In this document: positions 17,040 to 24,456 of the stretch, in pieces
Position numbering within the stretch: the stretch's first letter is position 1
Layout of the letters: each line of letters begins with the position of its first letter
NCBI GenBank assembly: GCA_942491345.1
Contig: CALOAN010000021.1
Location: forward strand, 1-64,000
Direction: 5' to 3'
Length of the DNA stretch: 64,000 nucleotides
Origin: JAHEEL01 sp942491345
GTDB lineage: Bacteria; Actinomycetota; Acidimicrobiia; Spongiisociales; UBA5794
Position numbers and translations under genes: made by a program
The notes under the pieces: model-generated
Seen by the model: only the letters and a program-made list of their open reading frames with translations
The model's database searches: none
Told to the model about the DNA's origin: nothing

Positions 17040-17909
17040 ATGGCGAACAACCTCAAGACGGTCGCACTGCTGGCCTTCCTCGGCGGCGTTTTTGTCGCGA
17101 TCGGCTGGCTCTTCGGCGGGCAACAAGGTGCGCTGATCGCCCTCGGATTCGCGGTGGTGATCAACTTCGGGATGTATTGGTTCTCCGACAAGATGGCGAT
17201 CGCCGCAGCGAAGGCCAGACCCGTCGAGGAACATGAGATGCCCGAGGTCTACGGCATGGTGCGGTCCCTCGCGAATCGCATGAACATTCCTGAGCCGCGG
17301 ATCTATTTCATTGATGCTCCGCAGCCCAACGCATTCGCAACAGGGCGCAACCCTCGTCACGCCGCGATCGCGGTGACTCGCGGCATTGTCGAGATGATGT
17401 CGTACCAGGAGCTCGAAACGATCCTCGCCCACGAGCTCTCCCACGTGAAGAACCGCGACATCCTCATCGGGACCATTGCCGCAACCATCGGGGCCGCGAT
17501 GTCGTTCTTCGCCAGGATGGCGTTCTGGGGAGGGATGGGCCGCCGCAACGACAATGGGGCGATCGGCGCGATCGCCGCGATCGCGGCCATCATCATCGCG
17601 CCGATCGTGGCCGTCATCATTCGGATGGCGATCAGCCGTGCCCGGGAGTTCGAGGCCGACCGGACGGGAGCGGTTACCACAGGATCACCGCTCGTGCTCG
17701 CGGCCGCCCTGCAGAAGCTGGATGCCGGGACGGCGCGTATCCCGATGGACGTGGGGGCCGCCGCCTCCACACTGTTCATCGCCGATCCCTACCGGTCGAT
17801 GTCGGTCAAGCAGCGGCAGCAGTTCAAGTTCAGCCGGATGTTCTCCACCCATCCACCGATCCCCGAGCGGATCGAACGCCTCGAAGAGATGGCGACCGGG
17901 ATTCGCTAG
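17040..17909 (+). CDS. htpX: HtpX-type membrane zinc metalloprotease
   Basis: 289 aa, M48 family. Two N-terminal membrane segments (about 5-25 and 28-47), then the zinc motif HELSH at residues 131-135 (ILAHELSHVKNRD), two more hydrophobic segments, and the downstream glutamate of REFEADRTGA as third ligand. The C-terminus STHPPIPERIERLEEM is family-typical. In other bacteria HtpX removes damaged membrane proteins. ATG 17040 chosen over upstream in-frame starts because homologues begin around MANNLKTVALLAFLG. Monocistronic; three tRNA genes follow. Confidence 0.92.
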   Translation: MANNLKTVALLAFLGGVFVAIGWLFGGQQGALIALGFAVVINFGMYWFSDKMAIAAAKARPVEEHEMPEVYGMVRSLANRMNIPEPRIYFIDAPQPNAFATGRNPRHAAIAVTRGIVEMMSYQELETILAHELSHVKNRDILIGTIAATIGAAMSFFARMAFWGGMGRRNDNGAIGAIAAIAAIIIAPIVAVIIRMAISRAREFEADRTGAVTTGSPLVLAAALQKLDAGTARIPMDVGAAASTLFIADPYRSMSVKQRQQFKFSRMFSTHPPIPERIERLEEMATGIR

Positions 17910-17989
17910 CCCTCTCCAGGTACACATGCTGCGGAGGCGCTGTAACCTACGTCGCCGTTGACCTGCGTGCTTCGGCGCGCCGTTCACCT

Positions 17990-18075
17990 GCTGGGATGCC
18001 CGAGCGGCCAAAGGGAGCAGACTGTAAATCTGCCGGCTGATGCCTACGGAGGTTCAAATCCTTCTCCCAGCACCA
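17990..18075 (+). tRNA. tRNA-Tyr(GTA)
   Basis: Acceptor GCTGGGA pairs with TCCCAGC; anticodon loop CTGTAAA gives GTA; long variable arm; T arm GGAGG-TTCAAAT-CCTTC. The 3' CCA is encoded (18073-18075), in contrast to the neighbouring tRNAs. Confidence 0.93.
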
Positions 18076-18097
18076 GCGAAGGTAATCTTCGCTGAGC

Positions 18098-18172
18098 GCC
18101 TCCTTGGCTCAGTGGCAGAGCGTGCGATGAGCCGTCAGGCGAAGAGCGGTGCGATTGTCATGGTAAGGAAGG
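18098..18172 (+). pseudogene. tRNA-Thr remnant
   Basis: GCCTCCTTGGCTCAGTGGCAGAGC (18098-18121) matches the 5' half of the intact tRNA-Thr at 18232 with two changes. About 38 unrelated bases follow, then CATGGTAAGGAAGG (18159-18172), which matches the anticodon loop and 3' stem strand of the same tRNA. There is no T arm or 3' acceptor strand, and a terminator-like hairpin follows. This is a disrupted duplicate, not a working tRNA. Confidence 0.65.
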
Positions 18173-18199
18173 CGCCCCGGTGTGCCGGGGCGGCGCTTT
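18171..18199 (+). terminator. Hairpin after the tRNA-Thr remnant
   Basis: CGCCCCGG at 18173-18180 pairs with CCGGGGCG at 18185-18192 around TGTG, followed by GCGCTTTC. Probably ends transcription from the tRNA-Tyr side. Confidence 0.55.
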
Positions 18200-18231
18200 C
18201 GGGTTGGCGAGGTTGAGACAAGTGAATATGT

Positions 18232-18303
<72 letters not shown>

Positions 18304-18355
18304 CGATCTGGTCGCATGCGGCCGGAACGCCCCGCCTGCGCGGGAACAGAAACAA

Positions 18356-18429
18356 GGCGGCGTAGCTCAGACGGTGAGAGCGCTCGACTCATAATCGAGA
18401 GGTCGGCGGTTCGAGTCCGCCCGCCGCTA
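18356..18429 (+). tRNA. tRNA-Met(CAT), elongator type
   Basis: Acceptor GGCGGCG pairs with CGCCGCT (first pair G-U), anticodon stem CTCGA/TCGAG with loop CTCATAA, T arm GGCGG-TTCGAGT-CCGCC. The 5' GGCGGCGTAGCTCAG start matches elongator rather than initiator tRNA-Met. No encoded CCA. It lies 42 bases before tuf copy 1. Confidence 0.9.
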
Positions 18430-18471
18430 CGCCAGACAGACAAACACCACCCAACACCAAGGAGAGCGCTG

Positions 18472-19665
18472 ATGGCGAAGGCGAAGTTTGAGCGGTCGAA
18501 GCCGCATGTGAATATTGGGACGATGGGTCATATTGATCATGGGAAGACGACGTTGACGGCGGCGATTACGAAGGTGTTGGCGGAGTCGGGTGAGGGTGGT
18601 TCTACGGAGTTCACGGCGTTTGATGATATTGATAAGGCGCCGGAGGAGCGTGAGCGGGGGATCACGATTGCGATTGCTCATGTGGAGTATGAGACGCCGA
18701 ATCGTCATTATGCGCATGTTGATATGCCGGGGCATGCTGATTATGTGAAGAACATGATTACGGGTGCTGCGCAGATTGATGGTGCGGTGTTGGTGGTGTC
18801 GGCGGCTGATGGTCCGATGCCGCAGACGCGTGAGCATGTGTTGTTGGCGCGTCAGGTGGGTGTGCCGTACATCGTGGTGTATATGAATAAGACGGATCAG
18901 GTTGATGATGATGAGTTGTTGGATCTTGTTGAGTTGGAGGTGCGGGATTTGTTGACGGAGTATGAGTTCCCTGGGGACGATATTCCGGTGGTGCGTGGTT
19001 CTGCGTTGAAGGCGTTGGAGGGTGAGGCTGGGTTTGAGGAGTCGGTGGTGGAGTTGATGGAGGCGGTGGATTCGTATATTCCTGAGCCGCCTCGTGATAC
19101 GGAGAAGCCGTTTTCGATGCCGATTGAGGATGTGTTTTCGATTACGGGTCGTGGGACGGTGGTGACGGGTCGCGTTGAGCAGGGGACGCTTGATGTTGGT
19201 GAGCAGGTTGAGATTGTCGGGTTGCGTGATATTCAGACGACGACGGTGACGGGTGTTGAGATGTTCCGTAAGTTGTTGGATTCGGCGATGGCTGGCGACA
19301 ATGTTGGTTTGTTGTTGCGGGGGATTGGGAAGGATGATGTGGAGCGGGGTCAGGTGGTGGCGAAGCCTGGTTCGATTACGCCGCATACGGAGTTTGAGGC
19401 GCAGGTGTATGTGTTGACGAAGGATGAGGGTGGTCGTCATAACCCGTTCTTTGATGGGTATCGGCCGCAGTTCTATTTCCGGACGACGGATGTGACGGGT
19501 TCGGTGTCGTTGCCGGCTGGGACTGAGATGGTGATGCCGGGGGATAACACGGAGATGACGGTGGTGTTGGGGAAGTCGATTGCGATGGATGAGGGGTTGC
19601 GGTTCGCGATTCGTGAGGGTGGCCGTACGGTGGGTGCAGGCCGCGTTACCAAGATCATCAAATAG
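18472..19665 (+). CDS. tuf: Elongation factor Tu, copy 1 (intact)
   Basis: 397 aa GTPase that brings aminoacyl-tRNA to the ribosome. G motifs: GHIDHGKTTL (P-loop), the DMPGHADY switch-2 sequence and NKTD (base recognition). ATG is preceded by AAGGAGAG. Codon use is strikingly unlike the neighbours: GAT, AAT, CAT, GGT, TTG and GTG dominate, whereas surrounding ribosomal genes prefer C-ending codons. One result is a long open antisense frame through the gene. The sequence is almost identical to copy 2 at 38968, from 13 bases before the start to about 87 bases past the stop, which implies recent duplication or gene conversion. Confidence 0.96.
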   Translation: MAKAKFERSKPHVNIGTMGHIDHGKTTLTAAITKVLAESGEGGSTEFTAFDDIDKAPEERERGITIAIAHVEYETPNRHYAHVDMPGHADYVKNMITGAAQIDGAVLVVSAADGPMPQTREHVLLARQVGVPYIVVYMNKTDQVDDDELLDLVELEVRDLLTEYEFPGDDIPVVRGSALKALEGEAGFEESVVELMEAVDSYIPEPPRDTEKPFSMPIEDVFSITGRGTVVTGRVEQGTLDVGEQVEIVGLRDIQTTTVTGVEMFRKLLDSAMAGDNVGLLLRGIGKDDVERGQVVAKPGSITPHTEFEAQVYVLTKDEGGRHNPFFDGYRPQFYFRTTDVTGSVSLPAGTEMVMPGDNTEMTVVLGKSIAMDEGLRFAIREGGRTVGAGRVTKIIK

Positions 19666-19680
19666 GCAAGTTGTAGCGAA

Positions 19681-19772
19681 GCCCCCCTCCGCCCCGGAGG
19701 GGCACCTCCCCAACAGGGAAGCCCCCCTCCGCCCCGGAGGGGCACCTCCCCCACCTCTTCGGCGGGGGGAGG
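19681..19772. repeat. Hairpin array after tuf copy 1
   Basis: Two identical units of GAAGCCCCCCTCCGCCCCGG followed by AGGGGCACCTCCCC. Each holds the perfect stem CCCCTCCG/CGGAGGGG (19684-19702 and 19724-19742). A third stem follows (TCCCCCACC/GGCGGGGGGA). The first two units are identical after tuf copy 2. They probably end tuf transcription and belong to the type C repeat family. Confidence 0.75.
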
Positions 19773-19790
19773 GAGACTGGAGACTGGACA

Positions 19791-19952
19791 ATGGCAAGTG
19801 ACAAGCGGCCGCCGATCAACCTCGCGTGCGAGGAATGCAAGCGGCGGAACTACGTGACGACGAAGAGCAAATCCAACACCAGAGAACGTCTGGAGTTGAA
19901 GAAGTACTGCCGCTGGTGTCGAAAGCACCAACCGCACAAAGAGACGCGGTAG
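19791..19952 (+). CDS. rpmG: 50S ribosomal protein L33
   Basis: 53 aa: MASDKRPPINLACEECKRRN, then YVTTKSKSNTRERLELKKYC and RWCRKHQPHKETR. Two CxxC pairs (CEEC and CRWC) show the zinc-binding form. The position before a hadAB-type dehydratase, tRNA-Trp and secE matches actinobacterial gene order. ATG lies in a GACTGGAGACTGGACAATGG context with no strong ribosome site. Confidence 0.93.
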   Translation: MASDKRPPINLACEECKRRNYVTTKSKSNTRERLELKKYCRWCRKHQPHKETR

Positions 19953-19972
19953 CAGCCATTTCGTCCCGATGA

Positions 19973-20004
19973 GAGAGCGGGCCGGCCTTCGGGCCGGCTT
20001 CTCT
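19973..20004 (+). terminator. Terminator after rpmG
   Basis: GCCGGCC-TTCG-GGCCGGC (19981-19998) with flanking GAGAG/CTTCTC extension, followed by TTCTCTTT. Confidence 0.8.
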
Positions 20005-20041
20005 TTGGCGCAGCGGCCACGAGGGAGCGGGAACCGCCGAG

Positions 20042-20950
20042 ATGTCGAATTCGTCGGGGCTACGCTTGACCGCCATGACACCCGGGGACCTGGAAGGCAG
20101 CAATATCGGACCGGTCGCGCATCGCGTCGACCGGGAGCGAATCGCCGCCTTCGTAGCGGCAACCGGGGATCGTCCCGAACGATGGACCGATAGCGCGCCG
20201 CCGGGGTACGCGGCGGCGCTGCTCTTCTCCGTGGCCGGTGTGCTGCTCAACGATCAACGAATCCTGCCGTACCTGGCAACCCTCATCCACGTCGATCAGC
20301 AATTCACGTATCACGGCCCGATCGAACAGGGCGCCACGATCACGATGACGGGCACGGTCGAACGAGTCCGCGAACGCGGCGGCGCGTTCTTCGTGACGTT
20401 TGCCGCCACCGGCACGTCCAGCGGCGAGGTTGTGCTCGAGTCGCGATCGACGTTCCTCATGTCCGACCAGGCTGCGGCCGAAACGGCGACGGATCGACAG
20501 GAGCCGTCTGCCGACGATCGTGGGCCGAACGCGGTGGCTGCAGATCGATACCCGCTCGAAATCGGCCGGACCGTCACGACGTCCAAGTCGGCAAGCCGTG
20601 CGGACCTTGTTCGTTATGCGGCGGCGACGCGCGACTTCAATGCACTCCACTGGGATCACGAGGCGGCCCGAGCCGCTGGGCTCGAAGGCGTTGTGGTTCA
20701 CGGCCTGCTGGTGCTCTCGTGGATGGCGCAACTAGCTGCGGCGTATTCACCGGCGCCGGCGCCGATCGCAACGATCAAGGGTCGCTTCCGCAATGCCCTC
20801 CCCCCTGGCGAGGCCGCTCAGATTGAGGCGTTCGTCGGGGACGTCGCGCCGGATGGGCGAGATGCACACGTCTCGCTGAAGGTGATTGCGAACGGTGCCG
20901 ATGTGGTGACCGGGACCGCGGTCGTGAGCCTCACGGGGGTAACCCCATGA
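20042..20950 (+). CDS. Fused HadA/HadB-like MaoC dehydratase
   Basis: 302 aa, two hot-dog domains in one chain. The N-terminal half (about 15-145) resembles HadA-type 'MaoC N-terminal' domains (HVDQQFTYHGPIEQGATI, LESRSTFLM). The C-terminal half (about 170-300) carries the MaoC hydratase signature DFNALHWDHEAAR with the D198/H203 catalytic pair, then GLEGVVVHGLL. In mycobacteria hadA, hadB and hadC sit in this same place between rpmG and tRNA-Trp and dehydrate 3-hydroxyacyl-ACP in long-chain fatty acid synthesis. Here A and B are fused and no hadC is seen. Start at 20042 or, equally plausible, ATG 20075; neither has a clear ribosome site. The stop overlaps the next start (ATGA). Confidence 0.82.
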   Translation: MSNSSGLRLTAMTPGDLEGSNIGPVAHRVDRERIAAFVAATGDRPERWTDSAPPGYAAALLFSVAGVLLNDQRILPYLATLIHVDQQFTYHGPIEQGATITMTGTVERVRERGGAFFVTFAATGTSSGEVVLESRSTFLMSDQAAAETATDRQEPSADDRGPNAVAADRYPLEIGRTVTTSKSASRADLVRYAAATRDFNALHWDHEAARAAGLEGVVVHGLLVLSWMAQLAAAYSPAPAPIATIKGRFRNALPPGEAAQIEAFVGDVAPDGRDAHVSLKVIANGADVVTGTAVVSLTGVTP

Positions 20951-21525
20951 CGCAGCCCGAGGTCGAACGATTCGAAGAAGACGAGCTGGTGAGCCTCGCA
21001 GGCCAGGGAGACCAGGCGGCGTTCACCGAGCTGGTCAAGATCCACCAGCACGAGGTGTACACGTTGGCCGTCCGGATGGTCGCCGATCGAGAACTCGCCC
21101 ACGACGTTGCCCAGGAGTCGTTCGTGCGTGCGTGGCGCGCCATCGGACGATTTCGCGGCGACGCCAAGTTCTCGACGTGGATGCACCGAATAACGGTGAA
21201 CACGGCATTCACCCACCGAGACCGAAGGAAACGAGCCGCTGCGGACCCACTCGACGTGGTGTATCAAGAGCCCGAGTCAGAGTCACTGAGTCCCGAACGC
21301 GGCGGCGAGAGCGCTGCGATTCGTGGGCCGCTTGGTGATGCACTTGCGGCTCTTCCTGAGTCGCTGCGTTCGGTCGTGGTGCTCAAGGACGTCTACGAAT
21401 GGACGCACGTCGAGATCGCCGAGCACCTGGATATCTCCGTCACGGCCGCAAAGGTGCGGCTCCATCGAGCACGGAAGTCACTCAGGCTTACCCTATGGAG
21501 TCATCAGAATGAGGGGGGTGCATGA
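20947..21525 (+). CDS. ECF-type RNA polymerase sigma factor
   Basis: 192 aa. Region 2 (about residues 22-95) reads AHDVAQESFVRAWRAIGRFR then FSTWMHRITVNTAF; region 4 (about 129-182) ends in HVEIAEHLDISVTAAKVRLHRARKSLR, a helix-turn-helix that binds -35 elements. No region 1 or 3, as in group 4 sigma factors. It starts inside the stop of the dehydratase gene and overlaps the next gene, which encodes a zinc-finger anti-sigma-like protein. Regulon unknown; an envelope or lipid role is possible from context. Confidence 0.9.
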   Translation: MTQPEVERFEEDELVSLAGQGDQAAFTELVKIHQHEVYTLAVRMVADRELAHDVAQESFVRAWRAIGRFRGDAKFSTWMHRITVNTAFTHRDRRKRAAADPLDVVYQEPESESLSPERGGESAAIRGPLGDALAALPESLRSVVVLKDVYEWTHVEIAEHLDISVTAAKVRLHRARKSLRLTLWSHQNEGGA

Positions 21526-21884
21526 AGACCCGATGCGCTGTGGTCCGGATGCGTCTTCCGAGCGTCGACTCCGTGGACCAGTTGGGGGAGCGGCTCTCGA
21601 CGCACGTCGAGACCTGCCTGCAGTGTCAAGCTGAAGCCGCTCGCTACCGAACCCTCCGCCGCCAACTCGGTGCGCTGTCTCGTGACGAATTGGCGGCACC
21701 CGCAACCCTGGTCCCGTCGGTTGTCGCCCGCATCGAACGCGAGGCCGCAGAAGCGACGACCGATCGGCGTGTTGGGCTCAGACGGACCGCCGTTGCCGTC
21801 TCCGCCGCAGCGGGCGCAGCTGTCGCTGCTACCGCGGGAACGATCATCGTGGTTGGCCTCCGTCGCTCGCATCACGCGGCGTGA
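21522..21884 (+). CDS. Putative zinc-finger anti-sigma factor
   Basis: 120 aa. Residues 25-38 hold the HxxxCxxC motif of ZAS-type anti-sigma factors (STHVETCLQCQAEA; H28, C32, C35). A single hydrophobic segment at about 88-113 (AVAVSAAAGAAVAATAGTII) would anchor it in the membrane with a very short outside tail. ATGA overlap with the sigma gene supports a sigma/anti-sigma pair. Confidence 0.75.
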   Translation: MKTRCAVVRMRLPSVDSVDQLGERLSTHVETCLQCQAEAARYRTLRRQLGALSRDELAAPATLVPSVVARIEREAAEATTDRRVGLRRTAVAVSAAAGAAVAATAGTIIVVGLRRSHHAA

Positions 21885-21889
21885 GGACG

Positions 21890-21950
21890 CCTTCGGCGCA
21901 GTAGTCCGCGGTGGCGCCTTCGGCGCCGTACTCCGTAGTCCGTATTCCGT
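21890..21950. repeat. Type A repeat before tRNA-Trp
   Basis: Short units GACGCCTTCGGCGCAGTAGT, CCGCGGTGGCGCCTTCGGCG and CCGTACTCCGTAGTCCGTAT alternate GCGCC-TTC-GGCGC hairpins with GTAGTCCGTA-like units. The same GTAGTCCG units recur at 3750, 24386, 27251 and, inverted, near 23582. Confidence 0.7.
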
Positions 21951-22037
21951 GCGAGTCGTGCCATTCTGCCGGCGCGCGATTGAACCCTTCCGACCCGCTA
22001 CGCCGCCGGACGGGTACGATGGAGGTACAACGAGGCA

Positions 22038-22067
22038 TTGTGCTTTGCCGCTTCTGCTCCATATACT
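22038..22067 (+). promoter_or_regulatory. Promoter for tRNA-Trp/secE/nusG
   Basis: TTGTGC at 22038-22043, an 18-base spacer and TATACT at 22062-22067. The expected start point is about 8 bases later, shortly before the tRNA. Confidence 0.65.
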
Positions 22068-22092
22068 CTCCGCTCGGGCCTCAACCGGCCGG

Positions 22093-22166
22093 AGGGGTGT
22101 AGCTCCAATTGGCAGAGCGCCGGTCTCCAAAACCGGAAGTTGTGGGTTCGAGTCCCGCCACCCCTG
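22093..22166 (+). tRNA. tRNA-Trp(CCA)
   Basis: Acceptor AGGGGTG/CACCCCT, anticodon stem CCGGT/ACCGG with loop CTCCAAA (anticodon CCA), T arm GTGGG-TTCGAGT-CCCGC, discriminator G, no encoded CCA. Placement just before secE is widely conserved. Confidence 0.95.
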
Positions 22167-22186
22167 CCCACTCAGGAGGAGTGCAG

Positions 22187-22468
22187 TTGAACCGCGAGAT
22201 GCGTCGCCTTCAGGCGAAAGAGGATGAGCGCGCCAAGAAAAAGCGTCGCGAAGCCGCCCAACCGAAGAAGAAGAAACGCGTGGGTATCCGCCAGTACCTT
22301 CGTGAGGTTCGACAGGAGCTGAAGAAGGTCGCGTGGCCGTCGCGCGAAGAACTCACCACCTACACCGTGGTGGTCTTCACCGTCACAACCGTCATCACCT
22401 TGTTCGTGTTCGGCCTCGACTGGGCATTCTCGAAGGGTGTGCTTTACCTCTTGGAGAACATGACCTGA
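22187..22468 (+). CDS. secE: Preprotein translocase subunit SecE
   Basis: 93 aa. Lysine-rich N-terminus, then the conserved amphipathic stretch QYLREVRQELKKVAWPSREE and one transmembrane helix (about residues 56-80). TTG start chosen because AGGAGGA ends 6 bases upstream. The open frame extends back into tRNA-Trp, which excludes the longer reading. ATG at 22199 is the alternative. The stop overlaps the nusG start. Confidence 0.9.
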   Translation: MNREMRRLQAKEDERAKKKRREAAQPKKKKRVGIRQYLREVRQELKKVAWPSREELTTYTVVVFTVTTVITLFVFGLDWAFSKGVLYLLENMT

Positions 22469-23091
22469 TGAGCGAAGGCACACAGGACATCCTCGATGAT
22501 CAAGAGGACGCCGCGGCCGAGGTAGTTGAGCAGAAACCGCTCAGCCCGTACGACCTGCCGGGTGGCTGGTACGTCATCCACTCGTACTCCGGATACGAGA
22601 ACAAGGTCAAGGCGAATCTCGAGACCCGCGTGAAATCGATGCATCTCGAGGACAAGATCTTCGACGTCGCCATTCCGATGGAAGACGTCGTCGAATACAA
22701 GGGCGGCAAGAAGGTCACCGTTCAGCGCAAGAGATTCCCCGGGTACGTGCTCGTACGTATGTACCTCGACGACGACTCGTGGTATGCCGTGCGCAACACC
22801 CCGAGCGTCACCGGGTTCGTCGGATCCCAAACCAAACCGACACCGCTGTCTCGCCGCGAGGTCGAGCGCATCCTCGGAGTTGAGAAGGAAGAGGGCAAGA
22901 AGGAGAAGCCCACGTTCAAGCCGGCCTGGGAGGTCGGGGAGACCGTGCGGGTGGTCGAGGGCCCCTTCGCCGACTTCAACGGTGTCATCGAGGACATCAA
23001 CGTGGACCAGTCCAAGGTACGAGTCCTCGTCGATATCTTCGGTCGCGAAACACCGGTTGAACTCAATTTCGACCAGATCGTCAAGTACTAG
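22468..23091 (+). CDS. nusG: Transcription termination/antitermination factor NusG
   Basis: 207 aa. An acidic N-terminal extension (1-30) is common in actinobacteria. The NGN domain (about 32-140) has WYVIHSYSGYENKVKANLE and RKRFPGYVLVRM. The KOW domain (about 155-207) has GETVRVVEGPFADFNGVIED and ends in VELNFDQIVKY. It binds RNA polymerase and links it to Rho or the ribosome. ATG overlaps the secE stop. Confidence 0.96.
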   Translation: MSEGTQDILDDQEDAAAEVVEQKPLSPYDLPGGWYVIHSYSGYENKVKANLETRVKSMHLEDKIFDVAIPMEDVVEYKGGKKVTVQRKRFPGYVLVRMYLDDDSWYAVRNTPSVTGFVGSQTKPTPLSRREVERILGVEKEEGKKEKPTFKPAWEVGETVRVVEGPFADFNGVIEDINVDQSKVRVLVDIFGRETPVELNFDQIVKY

Positions 23092-23111
23092 ATCCCGAGC
23101 GAGGTTCCCTG

Positions 23112-23540
23112 ATGGGTCGCAAGAAACTGATGACCGTGCTGAAGCTGCAGATCCCTGCCGGGCAGGCCAGCCCTGCTCCTCCGGTCGGCCCTGCACTCGG
23201 CCAGCATGGTGTGAACATCATGGATTTCGTCCAGGCGTACAACAACGCCACGGCGAGCCAGGCGGGGACCATTGTCCCGGTGGAGATCTCGATCTACGAG
23301 GATCGCAGTTTCACCTTCATCACAAAGACGCCGCCTGCTGCTGTGCTGCTCCGTCAAGCGGCACGCCTCGAGAAGGGCTCGCCCGAGCCCCACAAGGAGA
23401 AGGTTGGCAGCGTCACGCGTGATCAGGTTCGCGAGATCGCAGAGATCAAGATGCCGGACCTGAATGCCAACGACATCGATGGAGCTATGAAGATCGTCGA
23501 AGGCACCGCACGATCGATGGGAATCACCGTCGACGGCTAG
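23112..23540 (+). CDS. rplK: 50S ribosomal protein L11
   Basis: 142 aa. Typical start KKLMTVLKLQIPAGQASPAP with the proline-rich VGPALGQHGVNIMDF motif, and a C-terminal rRNA-binding domain (VREIAEIKMPDLNANDIDGA). Binds the GTPase-associated region of 23S rRNA. Normal length. A gap of about 105 bases before rplA contains a type A fragment (GGACTACGGACGAC at 23581-23594). Confidence 0.96.
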   Translation: MGRKKLMTVLKLQIPAGQASPAPPVGPALGQHGVNIMDFVQAYNNATASQAGTIVPVEISIYEDRSFTFITKTPPAAVLLRQAARLEKGSPEPHKEKVGSVTRDQVREIAEIKMPDLNANDIDGAMKIVEGTARSMGITVDG

Positions 23541-23645
23541 CGCCGCCGACATGGCCCCGCTTCCGCGACGGACGGAACGACGGACTACGGACGACACATA
23601 CGTGGGAGGGGTTTCATCGCCCCGCCTGGACCACAAGGAGAAACG

Positions 23646-24362
23646 ATGAAGAAGAGCAAGAACCGCAAGAACGTTGATCAGGGCTACGACAAGCTGACCC
23701 AGTACGACCCCGCGGAGGCCGTCGGTCTTGTCCGAACGCTCTCATTTGCCAAGTTCGACGAGTCCGTCGATGCTGCATTCGAGTTGGGGATCGACCCCCG
23801 GCAGGCGGATCAGATCGTCCGCGGGACCGTCAGCCTTCCGAACGGGACCGGCAAGGACGTCAAGGTCGCGGTGTTCGCCGAGTCCGATCAAGCACGCGAA
23901 GCCGAAGAAGCCGGTGCGGACCTGATCGGCGGAGCGGAACTCGCCGATGCGATGCAGTCCGGGAAGCAGGCGCTCGACTTCGACGTCGTGATCTCCGTCC
24001 CGTCGATGATGTCGGTAGTCGGCAAGCTCGGCCCGGTCCTCGGGCCACGCGGCTTGATGCCGAACCCCAAGAGCGGCACAGTCACTCAGGATGTCGGCAA
24101 GACGGTCGCTGCCTTCAAGGCCGGCCGGGTCGAATACCGCAATGATCGCTACGGCAACGTCCATCTCCCGATCGGCCGGGTCTCGTTCGAGGCGGAAGCG
24201 CTGCTCGAGAACCTGGCTGCGGCTTCAGATGAGATCCTCCGAGCCCGCCCAGCCTCTACCAAGGGGAGGTTCATGCGCGGCGCCAGCATCTCGTCCACAA
24301 TGGGCCCGGGCGTGAAGATCGACACCGGACTCCTGGAAGACCTGGTCAAGGAAAGCCGCTAG
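23646..24362 (+). CDS. rplA: 50S ribosomal protein L1
   Basis: 238 aa, two-domain L1-stalk protein. Diagnostic GPVLGPRGLMPNPKSGTVT and FKAGRVEYRNDRYGNVHLPI are present. ATG preceded by AAGGAG. A GTCCGGC-TCC-GCCGGAC hairpin directly follows the stop (24363-24379). In many bacteria rplJL follows; here a repeat-flanked hydrolase gene is interposed. Confidence 0.96.
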   Translation: MKKSKNRKNVDQGYDKLTQYDPAEAVGLVRTLSFAKFDESVDAAFELGIDPRQADQIVRGTVSLPNGTGKDVKVAVFAESDQAREAEEAGADLIGGAELADAMQSGKQALDFDVVISVPSMMSVVGKLGPVLGPRGLMPNPKSGTVTQDVGKTVAAFKAGRVEYRNDRYGNVHLPIGRVSFEAEALLENLAAASDEILRARPASTKGRFMRGASISSTMGPGVKIDTGLLEDLVKESR

Positions 24363-24456
24363 GTCCGGCTCCGCCGGACGGGCAATTCGTAGTCCGTACA
24401 TCGCAGTCCGTACCGCGGAATCCGCCGATTCGGACTACGGAATACGGACTACTGGC
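24363..24456. repeat. Type A repeat array after rplA
   Basis: Starts with the GTCCGGC/GCCGGAC hairpin, then GTAGTCCGTA, GCAGTCCGTA, CCGCGGAATCCGCCGATTCGG and the inverted units GGACTACGGAATACGGACTACT. The array as a whole can fold into a long imperfect hairpin. Confidence 0.7.

Noticed and set aside
18098..18172. Intron-bearing functional tRNA-Thr
   Set aside because: Besides the inserted bases, the T arm and 3' acceptor strand are missing and a terminator follows.
18427..19797. 456-codon minus-strand frame across tuf copy 1 (and the similar frame across copy 2)
   Set aside because: It is a by-product of the unusual codon use of tuf; its translation is Arg/His/Leu-rich with no domain, and EF-Tu is certain on the other strand.
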